A stretch of 64,000 nt of DNA from Alectoria sarmentosa (taxonomy: Eukaryota > Ascomycota > Lecanoromycetes > Lecanorales > Parmeliaceae), in NCBI GenBank assembly GCA_009733775.1, contig WOGZ01000048.1:1-64000 (forward strand), given 5' to 3'. Below, in pieces: positions 36,677 to 49,223 of the stretch (the stretch's first letter is position 1; each line of letters begins with the position of its first letter). The notes beneath the pieces are model-generated. The model was not told the origin of the DNA. It did no database searches and saw nothing but the letters and a program-made list of their open reading frames with translations. A program made the translations under genes and the position numbers.

Positions 36677-38231
36677 TGGACGTCTTGGAGGATTCTTGCG
36701 CTGTTGGAGGTTTTCTATGAGGGGAGATATATTGAGAGTATCATTAGCGGTAAGGGAAGGTGTCAGGTGGATGGAATGTCTGCCATAAGACTATCGGAGC
36801 ATCAAAACTTGCCCCGACCCCGGCCGAGTTGCCTGCACCGTTCCATGGAAAAGCCACGTGCCTTACTATAGTATGGTCACATTGCTGCCTTGCTTCAAAA
36901 ATCCAAAGCTCGGCATTGACTCAAATCCTCGGGCAAAGATCTGGGATGACTCTATGCAATTATAAATCGCAGTATTTCGGCTCGACGAATCATCTCAGGA
37001 CTAGCTCAAATTAGCTCCGACTCAATAGAATGGGTCTCCACATATGCGTGTTGGCTGGAAAAAACAACACTTGTGCAGTCTCGGATTTTCCGAAACATTG
37101 CCTCGGCTTGCCGCAGATGTCTTCAATTTGGGCCCGGTTCGATTGGAACTGCAAGCGGGGCGATCAATTTTCAATTCCTAAGGGAAGGAACCTGAGTATG
37201 GATGCGTGGTCTTCATACTCGTTGCCTTGGCTTGGTCTTTTTGTTGGATAATTGAGTGCGTGTCTAACTTTAAAAAGTCTTACGGCGAGACAATGTTGGT
37301 ATTTGACTGGCGAAAGACAGCATTTTGCCTCGGCGGTTGTCGAGCAACGGGGCGAGGCATCCGATTGCTATAGAAAATTTCAGCGAGGCTTTCTCACCGA
37401 AGCAACCGTAGGCACCAAACGGATTAGACTCCGGTTAATTTTCCCATAAACCCACGTCCCTTTTATCAAGTCATCTCGCTCTATTGGAATTTGATCCGTC
37501 CGTGGAAAATGTGTTCCGAAACTATGCCAATTTGCTTGCATATACAATTTGTTGGAGCTGCAGGTACCCTCAAATCATAGACAGACCATGGCCGCACGTA
37601 GCATATGCCTGGCGAAAGGGTTATATAGTCGTGACCTCGGATAGATTTTCACACGCATCCGGATCGTGATTCACCCTCGCTACTCGGCCAATTTCCCCGG
37701 ATATTGATAAGCTAGGGCCCCCTTGGGCCTATTTTAGCTAGTACGGCGTTTTCCCTCATCTTTGTGATCGATCTCATCTTAGCATCCTAGATCGCCATGC
37801 CAGAGACAACTTCACAGACCCTGTGTCGAGAGTCATGTCCAAGTTCCAGCAGGGAATGTCAAGACGCAGCCGTCCGCACACATTTGGCACAATTGAGTGC
37901 CAAATCCGAGGCTATCCATCCTTCGGCGGCATCGTCCTCGGGACATTCACGGCTATCGAGTAGTCTGGCTGGGGATTTATCGCTCTCAGCCTTCTCGTTT
38001 CCAAGATCTACAGACCAAAGACGAGTTCGCCTTCCAACTGCTCGGTCTAGGCGCCCACTGATGGAAGAGCGAATCTCTCTATGACAAAAATCCAGCCAAG
38101 TAAGCGGCGGCTGCTCCTGGCCAAACAACTACCCGCCTGAGCTAAACGTTAGTTACCCATTCACTGGTCGTATTTAGGTTCTAACGGTGAGGAGTGGTGA
38201 ATCTAGGCCGGCCGACTGAGCAAGGGTAAGG

Positions 38232-38390
38232 ATGGCGTTTACGATGGATGAGCGCTGTGCTATTCTCGAGGAAATGAGAGCCAAATTCTATACGCTTGTG
38301 GATTTTTGTCCAAATATCGCCAAGTCTTTGGAGGATGGAGTGACGATCGGGAGGAGGTGGGAAGAGCGAATGGAGGAAATTGATGAATGA
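38232..38390 (+). other. Small frame with coding-like composition
   Basis: An ATG-to-TGA frame of 52 codons with balanced, charged composition (MDERCAILEEMRAKFYTLVD within it). No upstream or downstream exon could be joined. It may be a relict exon; it is too short to call a gene. Confidence 0.2.
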
Positions 38391-38671
38391 CGGCTTTGAT
38401 ACCACATTTACTTCTTTCATGCCAAAAATCCGGAAACTTCAAGTACTGGGCATCTGACTTCAGGAAAGAAGACAAAACCAGGGGCTCTCAATTTTATCAA
38501 GTCAACTCGTTTCTCAGTGAACGCGGCGGCCTGTGCGCGGCAACTGCCACTCCAATCATCGTTTCCGTCATTGGTACCGTGATTGCTGGAACGAAAAATC
38601 ATATATCGTGGGCATTGAAGCCTTTCCTGTACGCGCGCGCAAAGGCTATTTGCTGGCGGACCTGTCACAGC

Positions 38672-38809
38672 CTCACGAGATGATAGTTCGACAGTAAACT
38701 GCCAATCTTGCTCTACCCACAGGCGAACCCGTGGTTCAATCTCACCAGATGTTAGCTCAACGATGACCTACTGAATTTGGGCTACCCACAGACCATCCTG
38801 TGATTATGA
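38672..38809. repeat. Imperfect tandem duplication, period about 69 bp
   Basis: Units from 38672 and 38741 share CTCACSAGATGNTAGYTC and CTACCCACAG landmarks at the same spacing. Divergence is substantial, so this is an old duplication. Confidence 0.45.
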
Positions 38810-39590
38810 TGATAGATGACTGCTATTACGGCGAGCGGAGGAGCTTAGAAAGAAAGGACGCATGTTAGTATGAGCCTTACCACCAAATTCAGCAAGACAT
38901 TAATAGACAAGATGACAACAATGCATCCCAATGATCTAGATAACGTCCAGCTGTGTTCAGGGAGATTGAAGCGGCCGTGTTACGCAATGCGGTGTTGGAC
39001 GTGTGACTTCAAGCCTCGAGGCCTTGGCATGAGGTCACGTGATTTTTCTTAGCGTGCTGGAATATTTGACCGCCTTTTGTGATTTTTATAGCAACTCGAT
39101 GCGAGTTGCTTGTTCTTCGAGATCCACTAGTAGGATATAGCCGGGGTGGTGCCCATCAATGCTGCTGAAACCACAGTTTCTCTTCGAGTCGTGGAAATAA
39201 GAATTCCGCCATGTTGCAGATGTCAATGATCCTTCGTACACATCCACATTTAGCGAGCGTAGATTGAAGCACCACAGGACTTTTGGTGCAGACCTCCTTA
39301 AAATCATTCCATTTCATCTTGTTCCTGCACAGGGCTTACATAACCATTCAAATGGGCTGGCGCCCACACTCATAGATCTGCAAGTCGTCTCTATGCACTC
39401 TTTCTCACGTACAAGGCTTAATCATCAAGGGTGTCCCGCTTTATGTACCGCAAAGATGCCCCTTTGCGTTTACGTCTGCTTCATTTATGCTTTCTGCAAT
39501 GCTTCAAAATATCTGATGACCTTTATTGTCTTGAAATTTGGATCCAGTACCATTGTTTTCCAAGCCTAGTGTGAACACTGAGAATGAAAA

Positions 39591-41011
39591 TATGCCTGGC
39601 CAACGTACCTCCCCTATTCTTAATGATGAAGGCAACAGAGGTCCAGCACTTCTGGCCGTCTCAGCAATCGCAACTGGCATCGCCCTTGTCTTCACTATCC
39701 TTCGAGTTTTTTGTCCGGGTGAGAATTGTTAAAAGCTTGGGCTGGAATGACATGTGCATAGTCGTTGCCAACGTAAGAGCTGAACATGATCCGGACTCTT
39801 TACCCACATTGAGAAAAGAACGACTTCAGATATTCGCCATACTCTTGCTTGTGTGCTACGTCTTTGAGGTTCATCAAGGCGTCGGGAAGCACGAAGTGAC
39901 CTTATCGCCCGAGCAGGTGGAGCAGAATTCGAAATGGAATTATCTGGATGTGCTTCCAATCATGTTATGCGCCATGTTCACGAGAATCTCCATCTGCTGT
40001 TTTCTAAGACGTCTTCTCGCGATTGAAGAGACTTGGGGCCGGTTGCTGTATTTCATGATACATTTCATTTGGATATCAAATCTACCTCTAGTCGCTGGTA
40101 TCCTGTTTCTTTGCCAACCTCTTCAAAAGGTCTAGAGCCCATCAGCCCCGGGCAAATACTGGCCGCCTCGGACTTTCATCAATATTGGCTACTGGCAAGG
40201 TGGTAAGTGGTACAACAGCAAACATGCTCGTCTACATGGCTGGACTGATTTCGGGAAAGCTACATCGATATTCTGCAATTTGACACTCGCTCTTCTACCG
40301 ATTGTCTTCTTGTGGAATGCCCAAATCAGACTCCGGATCAAGGTAGGAATCTGTATAATCATGGGAAGGGGTGTATTGTATGTCTCCTTTTGGCGGCAGA
40401 CCATTGGCTCCCGCTGACCACTTATCGCACTACTGCCGTGTGCGCCCTCATACGGACTGTCTTGCTTGGGGCTCTAGCAGACCAGGATCTTACCTGTATG
40501 TCCTATTATCAATCTGACCCTACAATGATGGATAGAAGAATCATTGATTGAGTCGTGTTAGATAAAATTGTGACCTTGAGAAACAGTAGGAATCATTGCC
40601 GCGTGCATCCCCACCATAAAACCTCTTTTCACGGGCTTCAGTAGCCAAAAAGGGAAGGCCAAGCCACAGCAAAGCAGGTACACCCTGCAACAGAGTCTGA
40701 AGCACAGGTTGAATCTTCCACATCTCACGCTTGATCCCTATCCCATCGAGAGCGCCTATCATTCATCCGCGGAGAATATAGTCAAGAATTCAGAGGATAT
40801 CAGTCCTCCAAACGCCGCAAGTGAGCTTCGCAATGCATCTATGGACGACGGAGTTACTATCAAGGAACCAGCCAGGTTTGACCGAATTGCCCGTGAGGAA
40901 GATCTGTCACGAGGATCTTGTACTCGGATGATGTACAGTCCAGAAGACCAAGTTGTCGCTAGCCAGGTCTACATGATTATTTATTCTACGGCGGGACTCT
41001 CAGGTGCCTAG
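39591..41011 (+). pseudogene. Degraded rhodopsin-fold (PTH11-like) membrane-protein gene
   Basis: Translations carry the family landmarks in order: GPALLAVSAIATGIALVFTI, VRVRIVKSLGWNDMCIVVA, NYLDVLPIMLCAMFTRISIC, GKYWPPRTFINIGYW, LALLPIVFLWNAQIRLRIKV, CALIRTVLLGALADQDLT and GIIAACIPTIKPLF. They lie in frames that no simple splice pattern joins. There is an apparent extra T in the T6 run at about 39707-39712 and an in-frame TAG at 40132-40134, where the family usually has Trp (TGG). An acceptor also appears lost before the CALIRTV block. The C-terminal hydrophilic tail runs to 41011. Sequencing error could explain one lesion but hardly all. Distant relative of the intact gene at 12603. Confidence 0.65.
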
Positions 41012-41278
41012 ATTGATCTAGAGGCACGTCATCCTAAAATACTAAGCAAAGCCAGCTATTGAGACAAAGTATCACGAACGCCGTGGAACAGCAAATTCAA
41101 ACGCAGATCGCATCAATTATTTTCCACATCTAAGAAGAAAGACTGAAATGCTGAAGCAAACAGCTCCACCCACCTAAACACAACGAGCTACCAGACAAAA
41201 ACGCGCCCTTCCTCCGCAACAGACGAACGACACTCCCGTTTACCCACCCCATCCTACCTACCTCAACTGATTCATCTG

Positions 41279-41986
41279 TTACCGCTCCCAATCTCTTACA
41301 GCCTTGACGCCATTTCTCCAAGCACGCTCGCGCGCTGAAGCTTGCTCCCAAGCCCCCACAACCTCACGACTCTCCTCCCGATTGATCTTCTCCTGATCGA
41401 GCGAATCGAGACGCTCCAGCCTACGCGCCATTTCTTGCCGAAACCTGCTCATGGTAGACTGCTCCCATGCACGCACGGCCTCCAGGCCTTGCGTCCGGTT
41501 AATGTCGCGCTGGTCGAGCGACAGGAAACGCTCTAATTTGCGTGTCTTTTCCCGCCGAATGCGACTGCTTGTTGCTTCCTCCCAGGCACGAATGGCGGAT
41601 AAGCCTTGTTCGCGGTCATGGGTGCGCTGGATGGAGAGGAGGGGAGATGCTTGGAGAGATTGTGATGTCCGATTGTTGTTGTGGGTATTGGGTTCCTGTG
41701 GGGTATATGTCCGTGAGGTCAAGCTGTGGTCCTCCATCTTCGAACGAGTATTGTGAAAGGTATTTGTGCCATCTCTGTCAGTTCCAATACGGGGTCGCTT
41801 CTTCGATTCTTTAGGCTCACAGTCATTCCCACTTCCACGCCCGTTTTCCTCAAGTGCAGGTCCAATGAAGCGCTTCCCAACTGTCTTCGCGACGGCAAAC
41901 ATGCTTCCGAAGCCCAGGGCTGCGATGATGAGCAAGACCACAAGAGCTTCCTCGTCCGGACGAGTGTTGGTCGGATTCTGGGACAT
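41279..41986 (-). CDS. Small single-helix membrane protein with three RAWE-type repeats
   Basis: One open frame of 235 aa from the ATG at 41986. A hydrophobic segment, ALVVLLIIAALGFGSMFAVA (about residues 15-34), near the N-terminus suggests a signal anchor. The middle is polar and disordered-looking (about 45-120). The C-terminal half has three repeats of about 38 residues, each with [S/E][A/V][I/V]RAWE-[E/Q], then R..R[R/Q]E..R[K/R]LER..SLDQ..INR, predicted to be charged helices. No known family was recognised. It lies between two pseudogenes on the opposite and same strand. Confidence 0.55.
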   Translation of the reverse strand: MSQNPTNTRPDEEALVVLLIIAALGFGSMFAVAKTVGKRFIGPALEENGRGSGNDCEPKESKKRPRIGTDRDGTNTFHNTRSKMEDHSLTSRTYTPQEPNTHNNNRTSQSLQASPLLSIQRTHDREQGLSAIRAWEEATSSRIRREKTRKLERFLSLDQRDINRTQGLEAVRAWEQSTMSRFRQEMARRLERLDSLDQEKINREESREVVGAWEQASARERAWRNGVKAVRDWER

Positions 41987-42598
41987 GTTCGCAAAATGTT
42001 TGGGTGAAAGATGATTTGAAATATCTCTTCTGAGTTAGGATTGCAATACTTGAAGACAGCAAGAGATATGTGGATGGTGATAGACGAGCTGGTCGAAGGA
42101 GCAGAGGCCAGAGTTTGGTTCACAAAAAAAGGCATTGTTCGCATAAAGACGACGTCTACTGAACACTTACTTCTTTGTCTTACAAGACAGCAGTGTTAAC
42201 AAAGCGATTGATCCGCAAATTTTCTGTTCCGGTAGGAGTCCAATGGGATATGCTGACGTCATAAGGTTGGACAATACAAGGCTTTCTTGATGCTCATATG
42301 GCTGGTCTCGAGCCAGGTCAGGGAATTAAGTGCTTGCTAATTATTTCTACTTTCAGCTGAATTCATCGTGTACAGAGACCTGTACTCGACGTCGAGCTCG
42401 GCATCAACGGGGCCACATTACTTCCTCGTCGTCAAATAAGCCCCTGTTTAAAGAAAGCACTGATAATGCAGCAGCTGGGAAAATGTAAGACCCTCATCTC
42501 TCCCAATGGAGCGCATCTGGTATAAATCAAAGAGACATACAAAAGTATCCTTTTATTACAAGTGACTCTTGTGGTGGCCGTTGATTTCAATCTCAACT

Positions 42599-43438
42599 TT
42601 AGCACTCGCTGGGCGGCCTTTCAGCCAAAGCACTACTAACAGCCTTGGCGATGGCCTCTTCCGCACCATATCAGTAGAACCAAGCTTGCGTGACAGGATC
42701 ACTCCATTGATTCGGACTCGCGTCGAAGCGAATGCCCTCAACCTCAGGCCGCATAGCCATGTCACGAGCTTTCTGTTCGGGGCGGTTTGCAAAGGGTCAC
42801 AACTTGCCATTTATGAAGCTGGCTTCTTGCATCTGGTTTGCGCGCTTGACTCGAACGGTCTGAACAACGTCCAACGCTTTTTGTGGCTCACTCTTCGACC
42901 CGATCATACCTATGGCTTCAGCCAAGGCAGCGACGTCTTCAATGTCCATAGCGGCGCCTGTTGAACACTGTCAGAGGACATCGATCCTGTTCAGTATAGA
43001 TTATAATGTCGAGGTTTACCTTGTGACATGTACGGCAGCACAGCATGAGCAGCGTCCCCCAGCACCAACCATGTGACAAAGGGTGCGGTCCACTTATCGA
43101 GGGGGCCCCCGGTCATCAACGGCCACTTCGCCGTCTTTTCGATTATGCCGATAATTTTCAGCAAACTACAGGGCGTTTGTTAGCTACGCTACGAAAAGAA
43201 TAGTGGTCATTCTATACCGGGTCCTACCTTCTCAAACGGTCCTCTATGATTTCTAAAACCTTGCTCTGATCCCATATTTCTGACTCTTCTATTTCCGGAT
43301 GGGAGAGTACCCTGTTGAAGAAATTTCCCCCAGCTATTGTGTAGGTCATTACGTGACGCATCTCGCTGATCCGAATGAGATTAGGAATTGGCTTTCAATT
43401 CACTCTAGAACTTAGTTTGCTTAGTCAGAGGGAACTAT
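42599..43438 (-). pseudogene. Truncated FAD-dependent monooxygenase (salicylate-hydroxylase-like)
   Basis: Minus-strand exons joined by canonical introns (about 43171-43230 and 42962-43020) encode the C-terminal half of a class A flavoprotein monooxygenase. The FAD/ribityl-binding block VLGDAAHAVLPYMSQGAAMD is followed by IEDVAALAEAI. Two in-frame TGA codons interrupt the last exon, after FINGKL (TGG expected from the family) and after QAWFY. The N-terminal half with the GxGxxG dinucleotide-binding fold is missing: the frame runs into AT-rich DNA near 43450. Therefore non-functional, truncated beside a transposon-rich block. Confidence 0.75.
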
Positions 43439-43735
43439 CAGACATTCATACCTAGTTTCTTCAGTATTCAATAAATGTGTTAATATTTATAAAAAACAAC
43501 GAAATCATTAATTAAAACTTTCATTGTTTTGATTTTAAATTAACGAAATATACGAATATAAAATAAATATAAAAAATTTATATTTGCTAAAAGTTAAAGT
43601 TATTATTAACGTTAATATAAAACTTTCAACGCTTATTTTGATAAAATTTAATAATAATATATATAATATATAATAATAAAAAACTAGTTAATTAGAAATT
43701 AAAGAAAAAGTATTAATTATATTATATATTTTATA

Positions 43736-43784
43736 TAGCTTTTTGCAAAATTCTTTGCGGGAGCGCAAAATTAATAATCGCCCC
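43736..43784 (+). repeat. Left terminal inverted repeat of DNA transposon
   Basis: Aligns to the reverse complement of 48158-48207 with nine transitions and one gap. Shared core CTTTGCGGGAGCGCAAAA. Eight of the nine differences are C-to-T or G-to-A in this arm. Confidence 0.8.
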
Positions 43785-46700
43785 ATTAAATTTTTACTGC
43801 GACGATCGTTTATAACAAGCAAAATAAATATCGCATTATATAAATGTAAAATCGTGTAAATTTGAGATTGTGTATAATTTATTGATCATTTAAAATAAAT
43901 GTAACTTTTTTAAATCTCGATTTATGTGTCGTTATCACTATTATTATCGTTATTACTATCGTTCGCGTTCGATTAATAATCGATTTCATTATTTTTTATT
44001 TAAATTATTATCAAAGTTATATAAAAAGTAAAATAATCATCACAATAATTATTTCACTTTTTTAATCGAATTAAAATTGAAGTTATTCAATAAGCGATAT
44101 AATATAAATTAAACGATATAATATAAATATATAAAAAGACTTTTTTATCACATTTATAAATTATATTATTATCGTTATATTATCACGTAAAAAGCTTAAT
44201 TTTAAGAAATCTTTTGCGGAAAAAAAACGTATAAACATTTTTATAATCTTTAATAAAAGCGATTTTTATTCGATTAAATCGAAGAGAATGAAATTATAAT
44301 AGAGATAAATGTATTTATTATATTTGTTATTAAAACATTTAATCTGAAACTCATTATGAGATCTCGTATAACAATTATATCATTATTAAAATTTAATGAA
44401 TCGAAGTCTTTTAAACGATAACGTTCTTCTTCGATAATTAAGTCTTTTTTAAATCTTTTATAATTCAATTCGTTATTATCGAATTAATTATTTAAATTTT
44501 TATATAATATATTATTATCGAAGTTATTAATAGATAAAAACGATTTATAAATTTAAGAAAGCGATATTTAGTCAAATAATATTTATTAATGAGAATTTAA
44601 TTTTTATACGATGAAACAATTTATGCTTTTATCGTTTTTTCAATTTAATTTTGTTATTAAAATGCGAGCATCAACAATAACTCAATTTAATAATTAATTA
44701 AACGATTCGCAAATGATAATTGATAACGAAAAAAATAAAGAGAAAAAAAAACGTCAACAAAAAATTTTAAAGATTATAAATATTTAAAAAAGTTAATAAT
44801 TTCATTCGTAGAAGAATAACAAAGAATTAATTTAATCAAAAACGAAAACGAAATTACATTATATTTTTATCGTTCAAAAAGACGTTGTTAATATCAATTC
44901 GCTTAATAATAATAAAATGAAATTTATACAATATAAATTTAATATGAAATCATTTTGAAAAAATAAAAAAATCGTATTCAACATTGAAATCAAAAGATAT
45001 ATATTCGATAACAATTCGTTTATTTTATATTTATTATTAGTTATTAAAAATAATCGTGCTCGTAAATATGCTATATCGCTTAAATATATATTATATCATC
45101 GAATTTTTTTCGTTACGACTTTATCGTATAACGCTTTTATTGTTATCAAATAAAAACATTTTAACGTTCAAAAAATAAATTTAAACGAATTCAATTAGAT
45201 TTTAAACACGATATTCGATAAATTATAAAATTAAAAGCATAAAAAAAGTTTCAATTTGATTTGATATATCGATACGTTTATAACAAATTTAATATTATTA
45301 AAAAGAAACTTATTATTATTAAAATCGTTTTTATAATAATCACACATAATAATAAATCTTTAAATAATAAATCTGTAAGTTTTATCGAGATTTTATTAAT
45401 TTTAAATCTTATTAAACGATTGCTTAATGCTTAAATTGCGAAAAATAAGATTAATTTTATTATCGTTATTAAACGTGTTATTCGCGATCGCTAAAAGTGT
45501 TATAAAAACGATTATAATAATTAAAATTATCTTGAATCGATTTATTATATCAAAGATTCGCGCAAATATTATCTCATTACAATTCAAAATTTAATTAATT
45601 AATCAACAATTATCGTGATAAATCGAATTTATAAACTCATCGTCGATGTATCGTTTATAAATTTATTTATTAATTAAAAGCGTAATTTGAAAAATAAATA
45701 AAAGAATAAGATTCGCAAAAAGAGAAATAAAAAGAAAAACGATATATAATAATTATGTAATTATATATTTACTTTTATTGTTACGATAATTTAATTTTCT
45801 ATATCGTTATCGAATTTAAACGATTTTTTTTATAAATATTCGCTTTTCTCGTTTTGAGATTAAATTTATTAAACGTAATTATTATAACTTTTAACGTTTT
45901 ATTAATCATATTTATAATCGTGAAATTATGATAATTTTAATTACGATTTTAAAATATAAAATAATAATTTAATATACGTTAATATAAAAGATTTTATCGA
46001 ATATATAAAATTGAACGTTATATCACACGATGAAAGAGTTTTAAAAAATGTAAAAAAGAAATTATTGAATAAACATTATAAATTTTATCACATTTAACAA
46101 TGAAAAGACGATGATTTTAAGCATAAATGAAAGAAGTTAAGTATTAAATCAAATATTAAATACGAATTAATTAATAATGTAAGCGCATTTGGGCGTAAAA
46201 AAAAGTCAACTCGCGTTTTAACATATGTACGTGTTTTTACGATCTTTATAACAAAGCTCGTTTTATATTTTATTGAAAATAAAGATTATAAATAAAATTA
46301 ATAAACGAAATAAATATTTTACGACGACGTAAATTTAAACGATATATTATAATGAAAATACGAAAATGAATAACATATATAAATTTCTATAATAACTTAT
46401 TTTTTTAATGTTTCAGCGACGTATATATCGTTTTTAATAACGTTGATTTCGTTTTAACTTTTATAATATATATTATTTTTTTGAAAAAGATTGCTCGCGT
46501 CATATTTTTTCTTTTACGTTTTAATAACGAGATTTAAAAAATTATTATATCGTTTTTCGTCGAAGTATAATATAATTATATTTTAATATTTTTAAATTCA
46601 CGTTTTTAAAATTGAAAAAGAAATTTCGATTGAATTTAAATTAAGCGAATACGAAAATAAATATTTTAATTAAATTTTTGCATCGTGATATATGAAAATA

Positions 46701-48157
46701 AATTTAACATTATGATAAATTAACGCATTATCGCATATAATAATCGATCGAAATTCGCTTTTATTAAAATTATCGCAATAAAAGAAAACGTGATTTTATA
46801 CGAAGTCAATAAAGATCTCTTAAATAATCGAATTTTGAAAAATAATCTATAATAAATAATTTGTGATAATGAAAATTGATAATAAAGTTTATTTCTTTGA
46901 TCGTTTAAATTTTTTATTAACAAACGATATCATATTTAATAACGCTTATTCGTATTTTTTATCGTTTAAGGATTTTAATATTTGATTAATAAAAGTAATA
47001 AAATGTTTATTAATTTATTTATAAGTCGTCGATTCATTCAAAAAGATTAATTAATTAATTCATTTATCAATTAATGCAATAAATTAATTATTATAAAAAA
47101 AAAATTACGTTAATTAATTATTCTTTTCATTCGCTTATGAGATTAATCGAAACGATATAAAATTCTTTAAACGATATTTTCATCGACGACGAGATTAAAT
47201 TTATCGAATAATATATATATTAATTCGTTTAAATATAATATAAAGCGTTTTTCGAAATAAGCGAATAATTGTTTCTTTATATTTTAATTAATAATTTTAA
47301 AAAGTTTATTCGACTTAACATTTAAAATGAAGATGATATTATATAAATGTTAATAAAGTTTCATAATTCATAAAAATCGTAAATTTATACGATACGAATT
47401 AATTAAAATAATATTATTATTATAATTTTATTCGAATTTCTTTTAAATGAGAGCTTGAATAGATTTTGAAATAAACGATAATATAATTATAAAAATAGCA
47501 ATATCACTTTATAAACGTTTTATCAAAAAACTTTTAATCGATTTTTAATTCGATTAAATTTCGAATATAACGTTTTTCGAACTAGATTAAAATTTTATTA
47601 ATTAAATTTTTCTCATAAATGATTATATTTGATAATCACATTTTAATTAATTATTTTTCATTTAATTATATTTTCATTTTTACGATTTATTATATATTTA
47701 TAAAAAAAATTCTTTTTTTAATTAATATTATTCAAAATTATTACATTATAAACAATTTGTATTGATAAAAAATGATGTTAAAGTTTTAATATGAGTATTA
47801 TACGAGCGCAAAACATTATATTTCATTTTTATATTACATTTTTTTACTCGCGTATTAAAATCTGTCGATAAATCGTATAATAAGATATTTTTAACACGAT
47901 TTAATTTTCATATATGCAACGTGTAAAGAATATAATTATAAAACATTATCATCAATTTTTTTTAAACGAAGTTTAATATAAAGATTTTATTCGATTTTTG
48001 AATAATAATCATTATTGTAATAAATAATTATAATAGTTATTATTGTAATTACAATAATTATTATTGCAACGATTATTTATTTGAATGTGATTTTAAATTT
48101 ATATAATGCGATTTTATCTTCTGCGTGCATTTGATGATGATTTAAATAAAAAATTGC

Positions 48158-48207
48158 GGGGCCGGCTGCTAGTTTTGCGCTCCCGCAAAGGGTTTTGCAA
48201 AAAGTTG
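48158..48207 (-). repeat. Right terminal inverted repeat of DNA transposon
   Basis: GC-rich and apparently little-mutated partner of 43736-43784, adjacent to the balanced island on the right. Confidence 0.8.
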
Positions 48208-48300
48208 TAAATACGTTTATATTTGAATTTTTTTTCAATTTTACTATCGAATTTATAATATATATAAAGTAGTGATTGTAATATCATTTCAGATAACAAT

Positions 48301-49223
48301 CTTTATCAAATTACCGTTGTATACGCTAACAGTACCAATACTGCTTCAACATGGTGGGCGCATTTGCGGGCAGGCCGCTCGTGGGTGACAGAAAAGCCTG
48401 CACACCCAAAATCTGCAAACCTACCACATCTAGCTGACGAACTGTCCTATCAAGAAATTTCGCTCCGGGACAAAGAGAAAATAGTAAAAGTAGTAACTTT
48501 TATCGCAAATGTTAATTTGTGAGGGGTGCATTGACAGAATTATTCCAAATATTCAGATGGGAGGATTGCTCATGCTAACCGAATATACTCTAGCGTACTG
48601 CCTGGTTCCAACCAACAATAATAGGCGTTGCCTTTGCAGAGTCATTGAGCAATGCTTAGATCGATATCTTTTCAACAGCAAGGATTCATCTCTGCCCCCG
48701 TCATCATGTTCTCTACAAGTATGAGGCTTCACTCAGGTCTAAAAAAAGACTGCGTCTCGTCCCGATCCCATGGTATAGCTACTGAGCCCAATAATCCAAG
48801 CGAACTTGCGGAGATAAGCCAATCCAGCTCATGCATGCTGTGGCCCCCACAGCAACAGGAAACAATTGGCAGATATATTGGGGTCTGCATGGAAGGCTGT
48901 GATCTACCTGACAGTGATTCGTCACAATTGACCGAAGCACAAGACTGACATCCCGCGTAAGCGAAGATGCATGCAACGTCTTTTTGAGTGAGAATTGCTG
49001 ATGACAATCTTTCAGGTAAGACGGAGATTTCCTTCCTAGAGCAATAACGGGTGCAGCCCAAGCAGAACATAAACACAAGGCTGAGCGTTGCCTTGGCAAG
49101 GCTCTTAAGCAGGATGATGATACTGAGACCTCGCCTGCACTCGGTCTTTCTCCCATCGATCTAGTTTCGATTCGCACTCGAACTCTTTCTTTGACTAGGT
49201 CTGTCGTGGTTCCAGCCTCAGCT
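48301..49223. other. Spacer upstream of surface-protein gene
   Basis: Balanced composition. Overlapping minus-strand frames between 48729 and 49177 contain several Cys codons but lack a signal peptide or consistent domain, and are not called as genes. The last 150 bp is pyrimidine-rich and probably the leader of the gene at 49224. Confidence 0.4.

Larger units (their letters stand above)
36677..39590. other. 2.9-kb spacer, mostly without genes
   Basis: Balanced composition; many short frames on both strands, none with recognisable domains. A 52-codon plus-strand frame at 38232-38390 has coding-like composition, and an imperfect tandem duplication lies at 38672-38809. The region may hold gene relics too degraded to name. 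Confidence 0.4.
43736..48207. mobile_element. DNA transposon with 50-bp terminal inverted repeats, TA target
   Basis: Ends at 43736-43784 and 48158-48207 are inverted repeats of about 50 bp, and both are flanked by TA (43734-43735 and 48208-48209), as for Tc1/mariner-type insertion. At 4.47 kb it is longer than typical fungal mariner elements (about 2 kb), so it may carry a further insertion. The interior is too RIP-decayed to show a DDE transposase. Superfamily assignment is inference from the TA duplication only. Confidence 0.7.
43450..48300. repeat. AT-rich RIP-type block around a DNA transposon
   Basis: A/T-dominated sequence from the broken end of the monooxygenase pseudogene to about 48300. 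It includes short AT-rich margins outside the terminal inverted repeats (43450-43735 and 48208-48300). C on the plus strand is mostly confined to CG. No coding frame is recognisable. Confidence 0.75.

Noticed and set aside
48729..49177. Minus-strand frames rich in Cys, possibly a small secreted protein
   Set aside because: No ATG followed by a signal peptide, no splice pattern and no recognised motif; they overlap the probable leader of the plus-strand gene at 49224.
48301..49200. Missing N-terminal half of the FAD monooxygenase on the far side of the transposon block
   Set aside because: No dinucleotide-binding GxGxxG segment was found in the expected minus-strand orientation.
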